The notes below the pieces were generated by a model. It was given only the letters and a program-made list of their open reading frames with translations, did no database searches and was not told the origin of the DNA. From positions 62,001 through 126,000 of the forward strand of contig NZ_QLUV01000004.1 in the NCBI RefSeq assembly GCF_003286075.1: a stretch of DNA of 64,000 nt, given 5' to 3'. The stretch comes from Paracoccus endophyticus. GTDB taxonomy: Bacteria; Pseudomonadota; Alphaproteobacteria; Rhodobacterales; Rhodobacteraceae. Both the position numbers and the translations under genes were made by a program. The stretch's first letter is position 1, and every line of letters begins with the position of its first letter. Shown piece after piece: positions 45,757 through 54,716 of this stretch.

Positions 45757-46779
45757 TCAGGCGTCGGCATAGATGTCGGTCCACAGCTCGTCGGGCTGCG
45801 GCTCGGGGCTTTGGCGCGCGAAATCGGCGCTGTCGTTGACGATGTCCTTGATGTCCTTGTCGATCGCCTTCAGGTCGTCCTCGGTCGCATGGCTGCCGGT
45901 CAGCAGCAGGGAACGCACGTTCTCGATCGGGTCGCGCTCGTCGCGCATCTTCTGGACCTCCTCGCGGGTGCGGTACTTGGCCGGGTCCGACATGGAATGG
46001 CCGCGATAGCGATAGGTCATCATCTCAAGGATATACGGACCCTTGCCCGCGCGGCAGTGGGCGACGGCCTTTTCGCCCGCGGCCTTGACGGCCAGCACGT
46101 CCATGCCGTCCACCTGCTCGCCGGGGATGCCGAAAGCCTCGCCCCGGCCATACAGCGTCGTCGATTTGGTGGACCGCTTCATGCTGGTGCCCATGGCGTA
46201 CTGGTTGTTCTCGATCACGAAGATGACCGGCAGGTCCCACAGTTCGGCCATGTTGTAGGTCTCGTAGACCTGGCCCTGGTTGGAGGCGCCGTCCCCGAAA
46301 TAGGTGAAGGTCACGCGGCCGTTGCCCAGGTACTTGTCGGCAAACGCCAGCCCGGCGCCCAGCGGCACCTGCGCGCCCACGATCCCATGGCCGCCATAGA
46401 AATGGCGCTCCTTGGAAAACATGTGCATCGAGCCGCCCTTGCCCCTGGAATAGCCCCCCTCGCGGCCGGTCAGCTCGGCCATGACGCCGCGCGCCTCCAT
46501 CCCGCAGGCCAGCATGTGGCCGTGGTCGCGATAGCTGGTGATGCGCTTGTCGCCTTCCTCGGCGGCGGCTTCCAGGCCCACGACGACGGCCTCCTGCCCG
46601 ATGTACAGGTGGCAGAAGCCGCCGATCAGGCCCATGCCGTAAAGCTGGCCGGCCTTTTCCTCGAACCGTCGAATCAGCAGCATGTCGCGGTAGAGTTTCA
46701 GCAGCTCGTCGCGGGACACGTTCGGCTGCGCGCCCCCGTCCGACGGGCTGTCGCCTGGGGCAGAAGGTTTCCTGGCCAT
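45757..46779 (-). CDS. pdhA: Pyruvate dehydrogenase E1 alpha subunit
   Basis: The 340-residue PdhA carries the thiamine-diphosphate-binding motif GDGASNQGQVYETYNMAELW and the FGGHGIVGAQVPLGAG-type segment, along with the RYRGHSMSDPAKYRTREEV loop. The start ATG 46779 follows GGAGGAAC; in-frame residues upstream to 46830 are in the promoter and have no family character. It opens pdhA-pdhB-pdhC. A promoter and an 18-bp palindrome lie directly before it, suggesting repression by a small-molecule-sensing regulator. Confidence 0.96.
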   Translation of the reverse strand: MARKPSAPGDSPSDGGAQPNVSRDELLKLYRDMLLIRRFEEKAGQLYGMGLIGGFCHLYIGQEAVVVGLEAAAEEGDKRITSYRDHGHMLACGMEARGVMAELTGREGGYSRGKGGSMHMFSKERHFYGGHGIVGAQVPLGAGLAFADKYLGNGRVTFTYFGDGASNQGQVYETYNMAELWDLPVIFVIENNQYAMGTSMKRSTKSTTLYGRGEAFGIPGEQVDGMDVLAVKAAGEKAVAHCRAGKGPYILEMMTYRYRGHSMSDPAKYRTREEVQKMRDERDPIENVRSLLLTGSHATEDDLKAIDKDIKDIVNDSADFARQSPEPQPDELWTDIYADA

Positions 46780-46801
46780 GCAGTTCCTCCGGGTGGTGGG
46801 A

Positions 46802-46819
46802 TAGTTCAACGTTGAACTA
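46802..46819. promoter_or_regulatory. Perfect palindromic operator at the pdhA promoter
   Basis: TAGTTCAACGTTGAACTA is a perfect 18-bp palindrome immediately downstream of the predicted -10 box, covering the expected transcription start. That is a typical repressor position. The regulator is not encoded nearby. Confidence 0.6.
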
Positions 46820-46849
46820 GTTCTAGGCACCGGATGTGCAGGGCGGCAA
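46820..46849 (-). promoter_or_regulatory. pdhA promoter
   Basis: On the minus strand TTGCCG (46844-46849) and TAGAAC (46820-46825) are separated by 18 bp, each matching four of six consensus bases. It lies between the ftsB stop and the palindromic operator. Confidence 0.5.
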
Positions 46850-46855
46850 GCCGAT

Positions 46856-47179
46856 TCAGCGCACGATCAGCTCGTCGGCGCGAACCAGCCCCAGGACGTC
46901 GCGCGCACGCTCGTCCAGCAGGTCGAGGTCGAGATAGTCGTCCGACAGGCGGCGGGTCAGGTTGCGCATCTGGTCCACCTCGGCCCGCAGGGCGTCGCGC
47001 TGGCGGATCAACTGCTCGGTCTCGGCCTGCAACTGGACGCGCCTCAGCAGGCCCGACGGTCCCTGAACGGCGGCAAAGGCGAAATACAGCCCCAGCAGCA
47101 GCATCACGAAGAAATAGACAAGCGCGCTGATCGGCAGGCTTCTGGTCATGGCATCCGTTCCGTCGGGTGGCCGCGTCAT
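46856..47179 (-). CDS. ftsB: Septum formation initiator FtsB (DivIC)
   Basis: The 107-residue bitopic protein belongs to the FtsB/DivIC family, which joins FtsL and FtsQ in the divisome. It has one membrane helix (about residues 16-34, LPISALVYFFVMLLLGLYFAF) and then a leucine-zipper-like coiled coil (LLRRVQLQAETEQLIRQRDALRAEVDQMR). ATG 47179 overlaps the peptidase stop (ATGA); ATG 47149 is an alternative. In Rhodobacterales ftsB often precedes pdhA, as here. Confidence 0.88.
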   Translation of the reverse strand: MTRPPDGTDAMTRSLPISALVYFFVMLLLGLYFAFAAVQGPSGLLRRVQLQAETEQLIRQRDALRAEVDQMRNLTRRLSDDYLDLDLLDERARDVLGLVRADELIVR

Positions 47180-48501
47180 GCCACGCCTGCCGCGTGAAGG
47201 GAATCGGTCCTGGCGTGCGCCCCCGCGCCCAGCAGGTCGTCCAGCACCAGCGCCATGACCCCGGCGCTGTCGATCATGTCGCCGACGCCGATCCATTCGT
47301 CGGGCTGGTGCGCCAGATCCAGAACGCCCGGTCCATAGGCGATGCAGTTCTTCAGCTTGCCGATGCGGTCGATGTGCTTCTGGTCGTAGGTGCCGGGACT
47401 GACGACATACCCCGCCTTGCGCCCCAGCACGCGTTCGATGGCCGCGGCCGTGGTGCGCACGACCGGCGCGTCACGGTCGGTCATCGAGGGGACCACCTCG
47501 AACAGGTCGCGGATCTCGTAGGAAAAGCTGGGCCGTTCGGCCCGGACGCGCTCCATCATGTCGCGGACCTCGCGCTTGACCTCGGCCAGGTCCTCCTCGA
47601 TCAGGAAACGGCGGTCGATCACGATCCGGCAGCGGTCGGGAACGCAGGGCGCGGGCAGGCCGGTATAGTCCGCCTGGGGTTCGCGCGCGCCCCCATGGAT
47701 CGAGTTGATGTTCAGCGTGGACGACCGCGCGCCCGACGGGATCACCGGCATGGCCGTGTGCTTGCCCGCCAGCAGCGGGAACAGCGTGCGTTCCATCTCG
47801 TCGATCACGGCGCCCATGTGGCGCACGGCGCAGTCGCCCAGGAACGGCATCGAGCCGTGGGCGATGCGGCCGTGCGTCTCGATCTCGGCCCACCAGACGC
47901 CGCGGTGGCCCAGGCAGATGCGGTCCTTGTGCAGCGGCTCGGGGATGATGACGTGCTGCACGTCCGCGAACCGGCCCTGCCCGGCCAGGTACGCCACGCC
48001 GCCGAAGCCGCCCGATTCCTCGTCCGCGGTGGCGCTGATCTCGACCGTGCCGGCGTGGTCGGGAAAGGCCTCCACGAACGCCTCGGCGGCGATGATGCTG
48101 GCGGCCATCCCCCCCTTCATGTCGCAGGCGCCGCGGCCATAGATGCGGTCGGCGCCTTCGTCGTGTTCGGCGGCGAACGGGTCGCGGGTCCAGCCGTGGC
48201 CCACCTCGACCACGTCATGGTGGCTGTTGAAATGCACGCAGTCGCCCGGCCGCCCGCCGCGATGGCGCGCGATCATGTTCCAGCGGGGATGGGCCTCGCT
48301 GTCGCCGGGTGTGCCATGGGCGCGGATCAGCTCGACCGTCCAGCCCTGCGCCTGCATCCGCGCGGCAAGATAGTCGCAGATGACGCGATAGTCCCGGCCC
48401 GGCGGGTTCAGCGTGGGGATGCGGATCAGGTCCTGCGTCAGCGCGATCAGGTCGGCGCGCCGCGCGGCGATGGCAGAGGTCAGGATGTCCATGGCATCCA
48501 T
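47176..48501 (-). CDS. M20 family metallopeptidase (ArgE/DapE-like)
   Basis: The 441-residue zinc peptidase is of the acetylornithine deacetylase/succinyl-diaminopimelate desuccinylase group. The first metal motif is NSHHDVVEVG, with YGRGACDMKGG and the catalytic glutamate in ATADEESGGFG following. A dimerisation domain interrupts the catalytic domain as in the family. Both ATG 48501 and ATG 48492 are possible; neither has a good Shine-Dalgarno site. The substrate is not set by sequence; the placement upstream of ftsB and pdh gives no clue. Confidence 0.88.
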   Translation of the reverse strand: MDAMDILTSAIAARRADLIALTQDLIRIPTLNPPGRDYRVICDYLAARMQAQGWTVELIRAHGTPGDSEAHPRWNMIARHRGGRPGDCVHFNSHHDVVEVGHGWTRDPFAAEHDEGADRIYGRGACDMKGGMAASIIAAEAFVEAFPDHAGTVEISATADEESGGFGGVAYLAGQGRFADVQHVIIPEPLHKDRICLGHRGVWWAEIETHGRIAHGSMPFLGDCAVRHMGAVIDEMERTLFPLLAGKHTAMPVIPSGARSSTLNINSIHGGAREPQADYTGLPAPCVPDRCRIVIDRRFLIEEDLAEVKREVRDMMERVRAERPSFSYEIRDLFEVVPSMTDRDAPVVRTTAAAIERVLGRKAGYVVSPGTYDQKHIDRIGKLKNCIAYGPGVLDLAHQPDEWIGVGDMIDSAGVMALVLDDLLGAGAHARTDSLHAAGVA

Positions 48502-48549
48502 GCTAGGGGGCGCCAGCGGGCACTGCAATCGGGCGGATGCGGCCTGCGG

Positions 48550-48575
48550 AACCCCCCTTGATCGGCGGGGGTTTT
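48550..48575 (+). other. Terminator-like hairpin before the seven-gene operon
   Basis: AACCCCC at 48550-48556 pairs with GGGGGTT at 48567-48573 and runs into TTTT. It lies 36 bp before the first gene of the operon, so it may be an attenuator-like leader or a barrier to upstream readthrough. Confidence 0.4.
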
Positions 48576-48610
48576 CACCCCGACAACAGCGGTGCATAGC
48601 GGAGCATACC

Positions 48611-49690
48611 ATGGCCAGCCTCGACCAGCAGATCACCGACAGCCAGAAGCAGGTGGCGGTCACGCAGGACAAGATCGCGCAGGTCGGGACCACGCTGGAC
48701 CGCCTGGCCCGCGCCGACGCCGCCGCCGCGGCACCCGCGCTGGACATCGCCAATGCCACGCTGGCCGAGGTGCACAAGCACAGCGAGGCGATGAACGCCA
48801 ACATCGCCGAGCTGATCATGGGCCTGGACGACGTGACCGCGGGGTTCAGCAAGGACTTTGAACAGATGCGGTCCAAGACCGGCTGGGAAAGCCTTGTCGG
48901 CATCTTTGCGCGCGGCAAGTCCGAGGCGATGCGCCAGGAACGCCTGCGGACCGCGTCGATCGACGACAAGCTGCAGGACCTGATCTCGAAGTCGGACGTC
49001 ATCACGCGCCTGCTGCAGGGCCAGCTGGACGTGCTGAACGACCAGAAGGCCAAGGTCGAGGCGAACCTGTCCCAGACCCTGGCCGAGCGCGAGGAGGCGG
49101 TCGCCACCCTGGAATCGCTGCGCGAGCGGATCAGGGCGATGGACCCGCAGCTGATCGATCTGGAAAACCGCATCGCCGCGACCACAGACCCCAGCGACCG
49201 CACCCGGCTGGAAACGGAGCTGGCCAACGCCAACAAGGACCACAACGCGCTGGTGCAGGACGAACAGGTGGCGCTGGCCCGGTCGCAGACGCTGGAACGC
49301 TATATCGAGGCCGGCAAGACCTGGGTGGACAGCCTGCAGAACCAGGCGGCCACGCAGATGGTGCTGATCAACAAGCTGCAGACCGACACGCGCCAGCGCG
49401 TCGTGCTGTATGACGCGCTGACCAAGTCGCTCAAGACCGCCCAGCAGCAGGACGTGGCCCACCGGATCAACGAGATCGGCGTCAAGACGGATCAAGAGGC
49501 GCAGACCGCCATGGCCGGGATCGGGGCCGCGACCAACGACCGGATGGCCGACATGCTCGAGGCGCACGGCGAGCACATGGTCTTTGCCCGCAAGGTGCTG
49601 GAGGAGAAGGCCCGCGCCGACGAGCGGTTCGCCCGCCGATTCGCCGAGATCGTCGAAAAGCACGACAAGAACCTGTACGGCGGGCAATAG
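48611..49690 (+). CDS. Coiled-coil protein of unknown function (operon gene 1)
   Basis: The 359-residue protein is almost wholly helical and charged, with heptad-like coiled coils at about residues 7-80 and 135-260. It has no signal peptide or membrane helix. A middle segment TGWESLVGIFARGKSEAMRQERL is followed by a region reminiscent of TelA/toxic-anion-resistance proteins (RLLQGQLDVLNDQKAKVEANL, then LERYIEAGKTWVDSLQNQA), but the similarity is loose. GGAG precedes ATG 48611. The next gene begins directly after its stop. It may be a scaffold for the neighbouring ATPase. Confidence 0.75.
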   Translation: MASLDQQITDSQKQVAVTQDKIAQVGTTLDRLARADAAAAAPALDIANATLAEVHKHSEAMNANIAELIMGLDDVTAGFSKDFEQMRSKTGWESLVGIFARGKSEAMRQERLRTASIDDKLQDLISKSDVITRLLQGQLDVLNDQKAKVEANLSQTLAEREEAVATLESLRERIRAMDPQLIDLENRIAATTDPSDRTRLETELANANKDHNALVQDEQVALARSQTLERYIEAGKTWVDSLQNQAATQMVLINKLQTDTRQRVVLYDALTKSLKTAQQQDVAHRINEIGVKTDQEAQTAMAGIGAATNDRMADMLEAHGEHMVFARKVLEEKARADERFARRFAEIVEKHDKNLYGGQ

Positions 49691-50821
49691 GTGACGGACG
49701 CCCAAGGCCTTGCCGCCGACCACCGGGCGATTGCCGACGACCTGGTCGCGCGGGCCTATTTCCTGCAGTTGCGCCGGATCGCGGGCGCGCTGACGCCCGC
49801 GCTGGCCGAGATGGTGCGCGATCGCCTGTTCTCGGGGACCGACGTGCAGGTCATCGACGGCTACCTGCGCGCGCTGCTGGCCAGCGCGCAGGCGTTGTCG
49901 ATGAAATACCTGGTGGCCGGGCGTGTCGAAGGGCCGCTGCGCCGCGCCCTGACCATCGACATCCACGATTCGGGCTTTCCCGTCTGGCAAGAGATCGCGC
50001 AGACCGCCGCGGATGCCGCGCAGGCCGGCGAGGAACTGGCCCGCACCCCCACCGCCGCCACGATCAAGGACGACATGATCCGCCAGATCGTCGGCGACCT
50101 GACCCATCCCACCCGCCTGCAATACGCGCTGTCGCAACGGATGTATTACGAATCACTGGCCGCCGGCGGGCTGTTCTGGCCGCAGATGCACCCGCAGGCG
50201 CTGGGGCTGGGCCAGCAGGGGCACCGCCGCCGCTGGCTGATCCACTGGGGCATCTACGACAGCCGGCAGAACCTGCCGGTCGTGTATCTGATGGACTGCG
50301 ACGACACGGGACGCCGCCCCTTGCCCGACGACGCCAGGCGCTGGCCCGAGGCGCGCGCGCATCTGCTGGCGCAGTCGGTGGGCGAATTGCAGTTGCTGAC
50401 GATCGCGCAGGGCTTTGACCGCGATTTCGACACGCTGCACCCGCAGCGGCTGCGGCGGCTGACGCTGGGGCCGATCCATTCGCGCGAGTTCACCGTGCAG
50501 GAAGGCCCCATTCGCCAAGTGCTGGAGGACGCGCGCGCCGAACCGGGGCAGGACTGGGCCCTGGCGCTGACGGTCGAGGACCTGCAGTCCGACCGGGCCG
50601 AGATGGAATCCGCGGGGCTGTTCACCGTGACCGAGCGCCAGATCTGGCGCATCGACCCGCTGAACCAGCACGGCGCGGGGCAGGGGACCACGGCGGCGCA
50701 GCGGCTGCTGGTGATCCCGCAGCGCCCCTATCAGGCGCTGGCGCGGCTGGACCCGCCCGGCTTCCGCGGCATCCGCAAGTATGTTCCCGGCCCCGACGGC
50801 CGCGTCCTGGGGTTTGGCTGA
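49691..50821 (+). CDS. Uncharacterised protein (operon gene 2)
   Basis: The 376-residue protein begins at GTG 49691, with no gap after the upstream stop. It looks soluble and mixed alpha/beta, with no signal peptide. Motif-like segments include YYESLAAGGLFWPQM near residue 155, the WGIYDSRQNLPVVYLMDCD block near 193, and the C-terminal PPGFRGIRKYVPGPDGRVLGF. I recall a family of unknown function (DUF6384 or DUF6638) in Rhodobacterales for products like these but cannot confirm which. It overlaps the ATPase gene by one base. Confidence 0.72.
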   Translation: MTDAQGLAADHRAIADDLVARAYFLQLRRIAGALTPALAEMVRDRLFSGTDVQVIDGYLRALLASAQALSMKYLVAGRVEGPLRRALTIDIHDSGFPVWQEIAQTAADAAQAGEELARTPTAATIKDDMIRQIVGDLTHPTRLQYALSQRMYYESLAAGGLFWPQMHPQALGLGQQGHRRRWLIHWGIYDSRQNLPVVYLMDCDDTGRRPLPDDARRWPEARAHLLAQSVGELQLLTIAQGFDRDFDTLHPQRLRRLTLGPIHSREFTVQEGPIRQVLEDARAEPGQDWALALTVEDLQSDRAEMESAGLFTVTERQIWRIDPLNQHGAGQGTTAAQRLLVIPQRPYQALARLDPPGFRGIRKYVPGPDGRVLGFG

Positions 50822-52749
50822 TGGACACGCGCGACGAAATGGAATTGCCCGAGCCGAAGATCCGGGCGCAGTATCCCCAGGCGCTGGCGCTGCTGACCGG
50901 GTTCGACCACGCCCCCCGGCTGGCGGCGGCGGCGGCCCCCGCCGCGCTGCCGGAACGCTCGCCCGGCGTGCCGCGCGCCTCGCGCTTTCGGTCCACCACG
51001 CCGGGGCTGGCGGGGCTGCCCGCGCAGCGGCCCGGCGCCGTGCGGCTGATCGAGCGGATCGAGCGGACGGGCGGCGATGACCTGCCATCGGCCGCCGCCG
51101 CGACGGTGCTGCGGGTGTTGCGCCGGGCGCTGGCGATCGCGCTGGCCATGGGGGACGAGACGGCCGCGCGGTCGGGGGCGGCGGAACTCAAGCGCGCGAA
51201 CCTGGAAAACCGCCTGCCCGCCGAGCGCCGCAGCGCCTTCGCCGACCTGCTGGCCGCCGAATCGCTGGCGGTGCTGTCGGTGCTGGCCAACGCGACCGCC
51301 TTTCTTCTGGCCGAGCACGCCGCCGCCGAGGCGCCCGACATCGGCGGCGTCGACGAGATCCTGACCGACGCGCCCCATGTCGCACTGCAGGGTGCGCTGT
51401 GGGAACTGGACGCCAAGCTCGCCGCCCACGCCGCCGACGACGCCACGCTGGTCGCCGTCACGCTGGCCTGGGCCGAGGCGCTGGCCGCCGCGGTTGCCGC
51501 ACGGGCCGAGGCCGCACCCGCGACCGCGGCCTTCACCGGCGCGCGGTGGCGCGTGGCCGCCGACGACCTGCCGATCGCGGGCTTTGCCCCCGCGACCCGC
51601 GCCCGCGGCAAGCCCGTGCAGATGGCCTTCAAGCGCCCCGAGGAGGTGGTCGGCAACGCCATCGCCAAGCATCAGGCGATGCGCTTGGCGCGGATGCTGG
51701 TCGCCTATGACTTCGACCGGCGGATGAACCCGTTCGTGGAGCTGGGCGGCTTCATCTTCACCTTTCTGGGCGACGGGCGGCCGGGGACGGGCAAGACCAC
51801 GCTGATCCAGATGATGGCGGGGCTGGTCAACGACTATTGCTCTGTCGCGGGCTATCCGTTCCGCTATCAGAACCTCGGCATCGACAACGTGGACAGCTAT
51901 CAGGGCAAGTCGGGCCAGAATGCGCGCGCCTTCGTGGATGCGGTCATCGACCCCGCCGTGATCGGTTTCGGCACCATCGACGACATCGACCAGGTCGCGG
52001 GAAGGCGCGGCGACCGGCAGTCGTCGTCCGGCCAGCAGGAGATCACGGCCGTCCTGATGGACGCCTTTGCGGGCGCCGGAACGGTGGTGCGCGGCAACGC
52101 GACCTTCGGGATGTTTTCCAATCACGCCGAGTCCATCGACGAGGCGCTGCGCCAGCGCGCAGGCGCGCGGTTCCTGATCGACGGGCCCAGGACGCAGGCC
52201 GACTACATCGACATCTTTGCGCTGCTGCTGGGCAAGCACCACGCCATCCCGGTGGGCGACCACGACCTGATGCGCGCGCAGCAGATCAAGGCGGCGGTGC
52301 GGCAGGGCTATGCCGGCCACGACCGCCCCACTGATGCCGCGCTGGCGGCCATCTGGGACGAGGTGTCGGCCCGGCTTGGCCCCATGGACACGCTGGCCGA
52401 CATCGGCGCCTATCTGCACGCCATCGCCCAGGCCGAACCGCGGTTCACCGGCCGGGCCGTCAAGAACATCACCGACGCCATCAAGACCCGCGCGATGGAC
52501 TTCGACATGCCCGACGAGTGGTTCGAGACGCCCGAGCCGTTCCTGCACCAGCCCTATGCCCGCAAGCTGGACATGATCGCCGCCCTGCGCCAGCCGATCA
52601 CCCCCGCGATGGTCGTGCAGGAAATCAACCGCTATGCCGACAGCGAATGGCGCTATGCCGAGACGGCGGACGAGCGCGCCATCGACGAGGCCGTTCGGGG
52701 GATGGAGCGCATGGCCGAGGCGCAGCGCCGGTTCGGGGGGGGCGCATGA
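50821..52749 (+). CDS. AAA-type ATPase with large N-terminal region (operon gene 3)
   Basis: The 642-residue protein has an Ala-rich helical N-terminal region of about 300 residues and a C-terminal AAA domain. Walker A is GRPGTGKT (residues 319-326), Walker B region IGFGTIDDID at 381-390, and a sensor-like QQEITAVLMDAF and FGMFSNHAESIDEALRQRAGARF (arginine-finger-like) follow. The architecture is unlike ClpB, FtsH or DnaA. It is the only enzyme recognisable in the operon, so it probably powers whatever the system does. ATG 50821 overlaps the previous stop; the next gene begins 4 bp before its end. Confidence 0.85.
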   Translation: MDTRDEMELPEPKIRAQYPQALALLTGFDHAPRLAAAAAPAALPERSPGVPRASRFRSTTPGLAGLPAQRPGAVRLIERIERTGGDDLPSAAAATVLRVLRRALAIALAMGDETAARSGAAELKRANLENRLPAERRSAFADLLAAESLAVLSVLANATAFLLAEHAAAEAPDIGGVDEILTDAPHVALQGALWELDAKLAAHAADDATLVAVTLAWAEALAAAVAARAEAAPATAAFTGARWRVAADDLPIAGFAPATRARGKPVQMAFKRPEEVVGNAIAKHQAMRLARMLVAYDFDRRMNPFVELGGFIFTFLGDGRPGTGKTTLIQMMAGLVNDYCSVAGYPFRYQNLGIDNVDSYQGKSGQNARAFVDAVIDPAVIGFGTIDDIDQVAGRRGDRQSSSGQQEITAVLMDAFAGAGTVVRGNATFGMFSNHAESIDEALRQRAGARFLIDGPRTQADYIDIFALLLGKHHAIPVGDHDLMRAQQIKAAVRQGYAGHDRPTDAALAAIWDEVSARLGPMDTLADIGAYLHAIAQAEPRFTGRAVKNITDAIKTRAMDFDMPDEWFETPEPFLHQPYARKLDMIAALRQPITPAMVVQEINRYADSEWRYAETADERAIDEAVRGMERMAEAQRRFGGGA

Positions 52750-53036
52750 TTCTGATCTGTCTGGCCGGGCTGGCAGTGCTTTTGGCGAGGTTTGGCTGGG
52801 GCTTGTACTTGCGCCTTACCGGCGGCGCGTCAGGCGGCAGCGCATTGGTCAAATCGGTCGCCCTGACCGGAGTTCTGGCGGTGGCGCTTGGCTATGTCCT
52901 GGCCTGGGCAATCGGCGCGCTTGAGTATCCGAGTGGCGGGCCGTTTGTCGGACTGGTGTTTGCTGTCCTGACGGCGATCTTCTGGTTCCCGGTGCTTGTC
53001 ATGGCCGCTCGCTCCGCTACGAGGCGCCGGCCATGA
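52746..53036 (+). CDS. Small membrane protein (operon gene 4)
   Basis: The 96-residue protein has three hydrophobic helices (about residues 2-20, 34-56 and 63-86). It overlaps the ATPase gene by 4 bp (ATGA) and the next gene by 4 bp, so it is firmly in the operon. No family is recognised. Base composition here is slightly less extreme than the neighbours, with codons such as TTG, TTT and GGA used. Confidence 0.65.
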   Translation: MILICLAGLAVLLARFGWGLYLRLTGGASGGSALVKSVALTGVLAVALGYVLAWAIGALEYPSGGPFVGLVFAVLTAIFWFPVLVMAARSATRRRP

Positions 53037-54436
53037 AACTGCTGATCGAACGCGGCCTGATGTTCGGGAACCTGATCCGGGTGGACAGCCCGGCGTGGGT
53101 CGCGCTCTACAACCGTGCGCTGGAAAAGCTGACCGGCAGGACCACGGCGCTGGCCGAGTTCCACATCGACCTGACGGGGCTGTCGCCCGAGGTGGGGGAT
53201 GAGCTGGGCGATCTGGACTATCTGAATGCCGCCGGCGGCAACCGCCAGTTCATCCTGCTGACGACCGAGCAGAAGACCGCGCCCATGCTGGCGGCGGACC
53301 TGTCGGTCTATCGGACCATCCTGCGCCGCTTTGTCGCCGACAACGAAAGCCAGCTGTTCAGCCTGACCGCGCGCGACGCGGTGATCGGCGAGATCGACGA
53401 TCAGGTCTGGCAGGTCGCCCAGCCCGCCGACCTGCTGGACATCCGGCAGGTGCGCATCACCGCCGACACCACCGGCAACCACGTGGCCGAGGCCGACCGG
53501 CTGACCGCCATGATCGACCGCTTCCGCAGCCAGCCGGACGCGTGGTGGGACGACGTGCTGATCGCCCAGATGATCGAGCAGGCCAGGAAATCCGGCGACG
53601 TGATCCGCAACCCGGTGCGGCTGGCGCACACCAGTTTCGACGTGCCCGATTTCTGGACGCCCGGGTTCGGGGGCGTCTATGTCATCCGCTCGGCCCGCGA
53701 GCCGGCCGTGATCTTTGCCGACGCCGCGCAGCGCACGCCGCTGCCCGGGGTGCGGGTGATGACGCTGGACGACCGGCACGACATCGCGGGCTGGCTGGCG
53801 CGCCAGGGGCTGGCCGAGCCCATCGCCGGCGCGGCCGGCGCCGATGCCGCGGCGGTGCTGCGCCAGAAGATCGACTTCATCCTGGTGGACGCGGCGACGC
53901 GGGCGGGAATCGATCCGGGCGACGGCACCCGCGCCAGCCTGCGCCGGGCCGCGGCGCGGCTGGACCCGGCCGCGCTGCCGGCCGAATTGCGCGGCCTGTC
54001 GGCGATCCTGCGCTATGTCGAAAGCGGGGGCGACTGGCCCGCCATCGATTCCAGCGATCCCGCCTATTTCCATGCGCTGCGCGGCAGCGCGGGGCCCGCC
54101 CGCGATCTGGTCAACCAGCTGCTGACCGAGCTTGCCCCCCATGACGTGCGCGCGTTGTTCATCCTGAACAAGCCGCTGTTCTATCGGCTGTATCAGGGCT
54201 GGGACGCCCGCAAGCAGGCCTATGTGGCCGACCAGCTGGCGCGCGAATACCAGATCGACAAGCAGGGCACGCGCGATGCGCTGTTCGGCCCCGAACCCGG
54301 CATGGCCGAGACGCCGGCGCCGCCCGCCCAGCCCGCCGCGCCCTGGGGGCCGGCGCGGGTGCGGCTGACCGAACAGCCCGCCGCGGGGCCGTGGGGCGCC
54401 GCGCCCAACGCCCGCAGGGGGCGCCCATGGGCCTGA
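53033..54436 (+). CDS. Uncharacterised protein, DUF6638-like (operon gene 5)
   Basis: The 467-residue protein starts MKLLIERGLMFGNLIRVDSP, which I associate (unverified) with DUF6638. It appears soluble, with alpha/beta segments such as AEFHIDLTGLSPEVGDELG, GFGGVYVIRSAREPAVIFAD and ALFILNKPLFYRLYQGWDAR. The last 60 residues are Pro/Ala-rich and likely disordered. It overlaps the previous gene by 4 bp and the next gene by 10 bp. No catalytic motif is evident. Confidence 0.7.
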   Translation: MKLLIERGLMFGNLIRVDSPAWVALYNRALEKLTGRTTALAEFHIDLTGLSPEVGDELGDLDYLNAAGGNRQFILLTTEQKTAPMLAADLSVYRTILRRFVADNESQLFSLTARDAVIGEIDDQVWQVAQPADLLDIRQVRITADTTGNHVAEADRLTAMIDRFRSQPDAWWDDVLIAQMIEQARKSGDVIRNPVRLAHTSFDVPDFWTPGFGGVYVIRSAREPAVIFADAAQRTPLPGVRVMTLDDRHDIAGWLARQGLAEPIAGAAGADAAAVLRQKIDFILVDAATRAGIDPGDGTRASLRRAAARLDPAALPAELRGLSAILRYVESGGDWPAIDSSDPAYFHALRGSAGPARDLVNQLLTELAPHDVRALFILNKPLFYRLYQGWDARKQAYVADQLAREYQIDKQGTRDALFGPEPGMAETPAPPAQPAAPWGPARVRLTEQPAAGPWGAAPNARRGRPWA

Positions 54437-54705
54437 TCCGGCTGGCGGTCGTCGTGCTTGCCATCGAGGCGCTGTTCTATGGGCTGATCTCGGTCTATGT
54501 CCGGTCCTTGCGGCGCGAGGCGCTGGAGGAGGCCTGGGCGCGGCGGAACCCCGACCGCCCCGGCGACAGCCCGGACCGGCGCCGGTTCGTGCGCCTGGCG
54601 ATGGCCGGGTTCCGCCGCAGCCTGGCCCGCCGGCTGATCGGGCTGGTGTTCGTTCTGCCGACGCTGGCGATCATCGTGGTCGTCTGGCTTGTGAACTACG
54701 ACTGA
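54427..54705 (+). CDS. Two-helix membrane protein (operon gene 6)
   Basis: The 92-residue protein has two membrane helices, about residues 4-25 and 68-89, separated by a strongly basic cytoplasmic stretch with many arginines (SPDRRRFVRLAMAGFRRSLARR). It overlaps operon gene 5 by 10 bp. Unknown family; it may anchor the soluble proteins at the membrane. Confidence 0.65.
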   Translation: MGLIRLAVVVLAIEALFYGLISVYVRSLRREALEEAWARRNPDRPGDSPDRRRFVRLAMAGFRRSLARRLIGLVFVLPTLAIIVVVWLVNYD

Positions 54706-54716
54706 AGGAGAGTTCG

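Noticed and set aside
42955..46815. A 1286-codon plus-strand open frame through pdhC, pdhB and pdhA
   Set aside because: It is antisense to three well-supported pdh genes and has no domain of its own.
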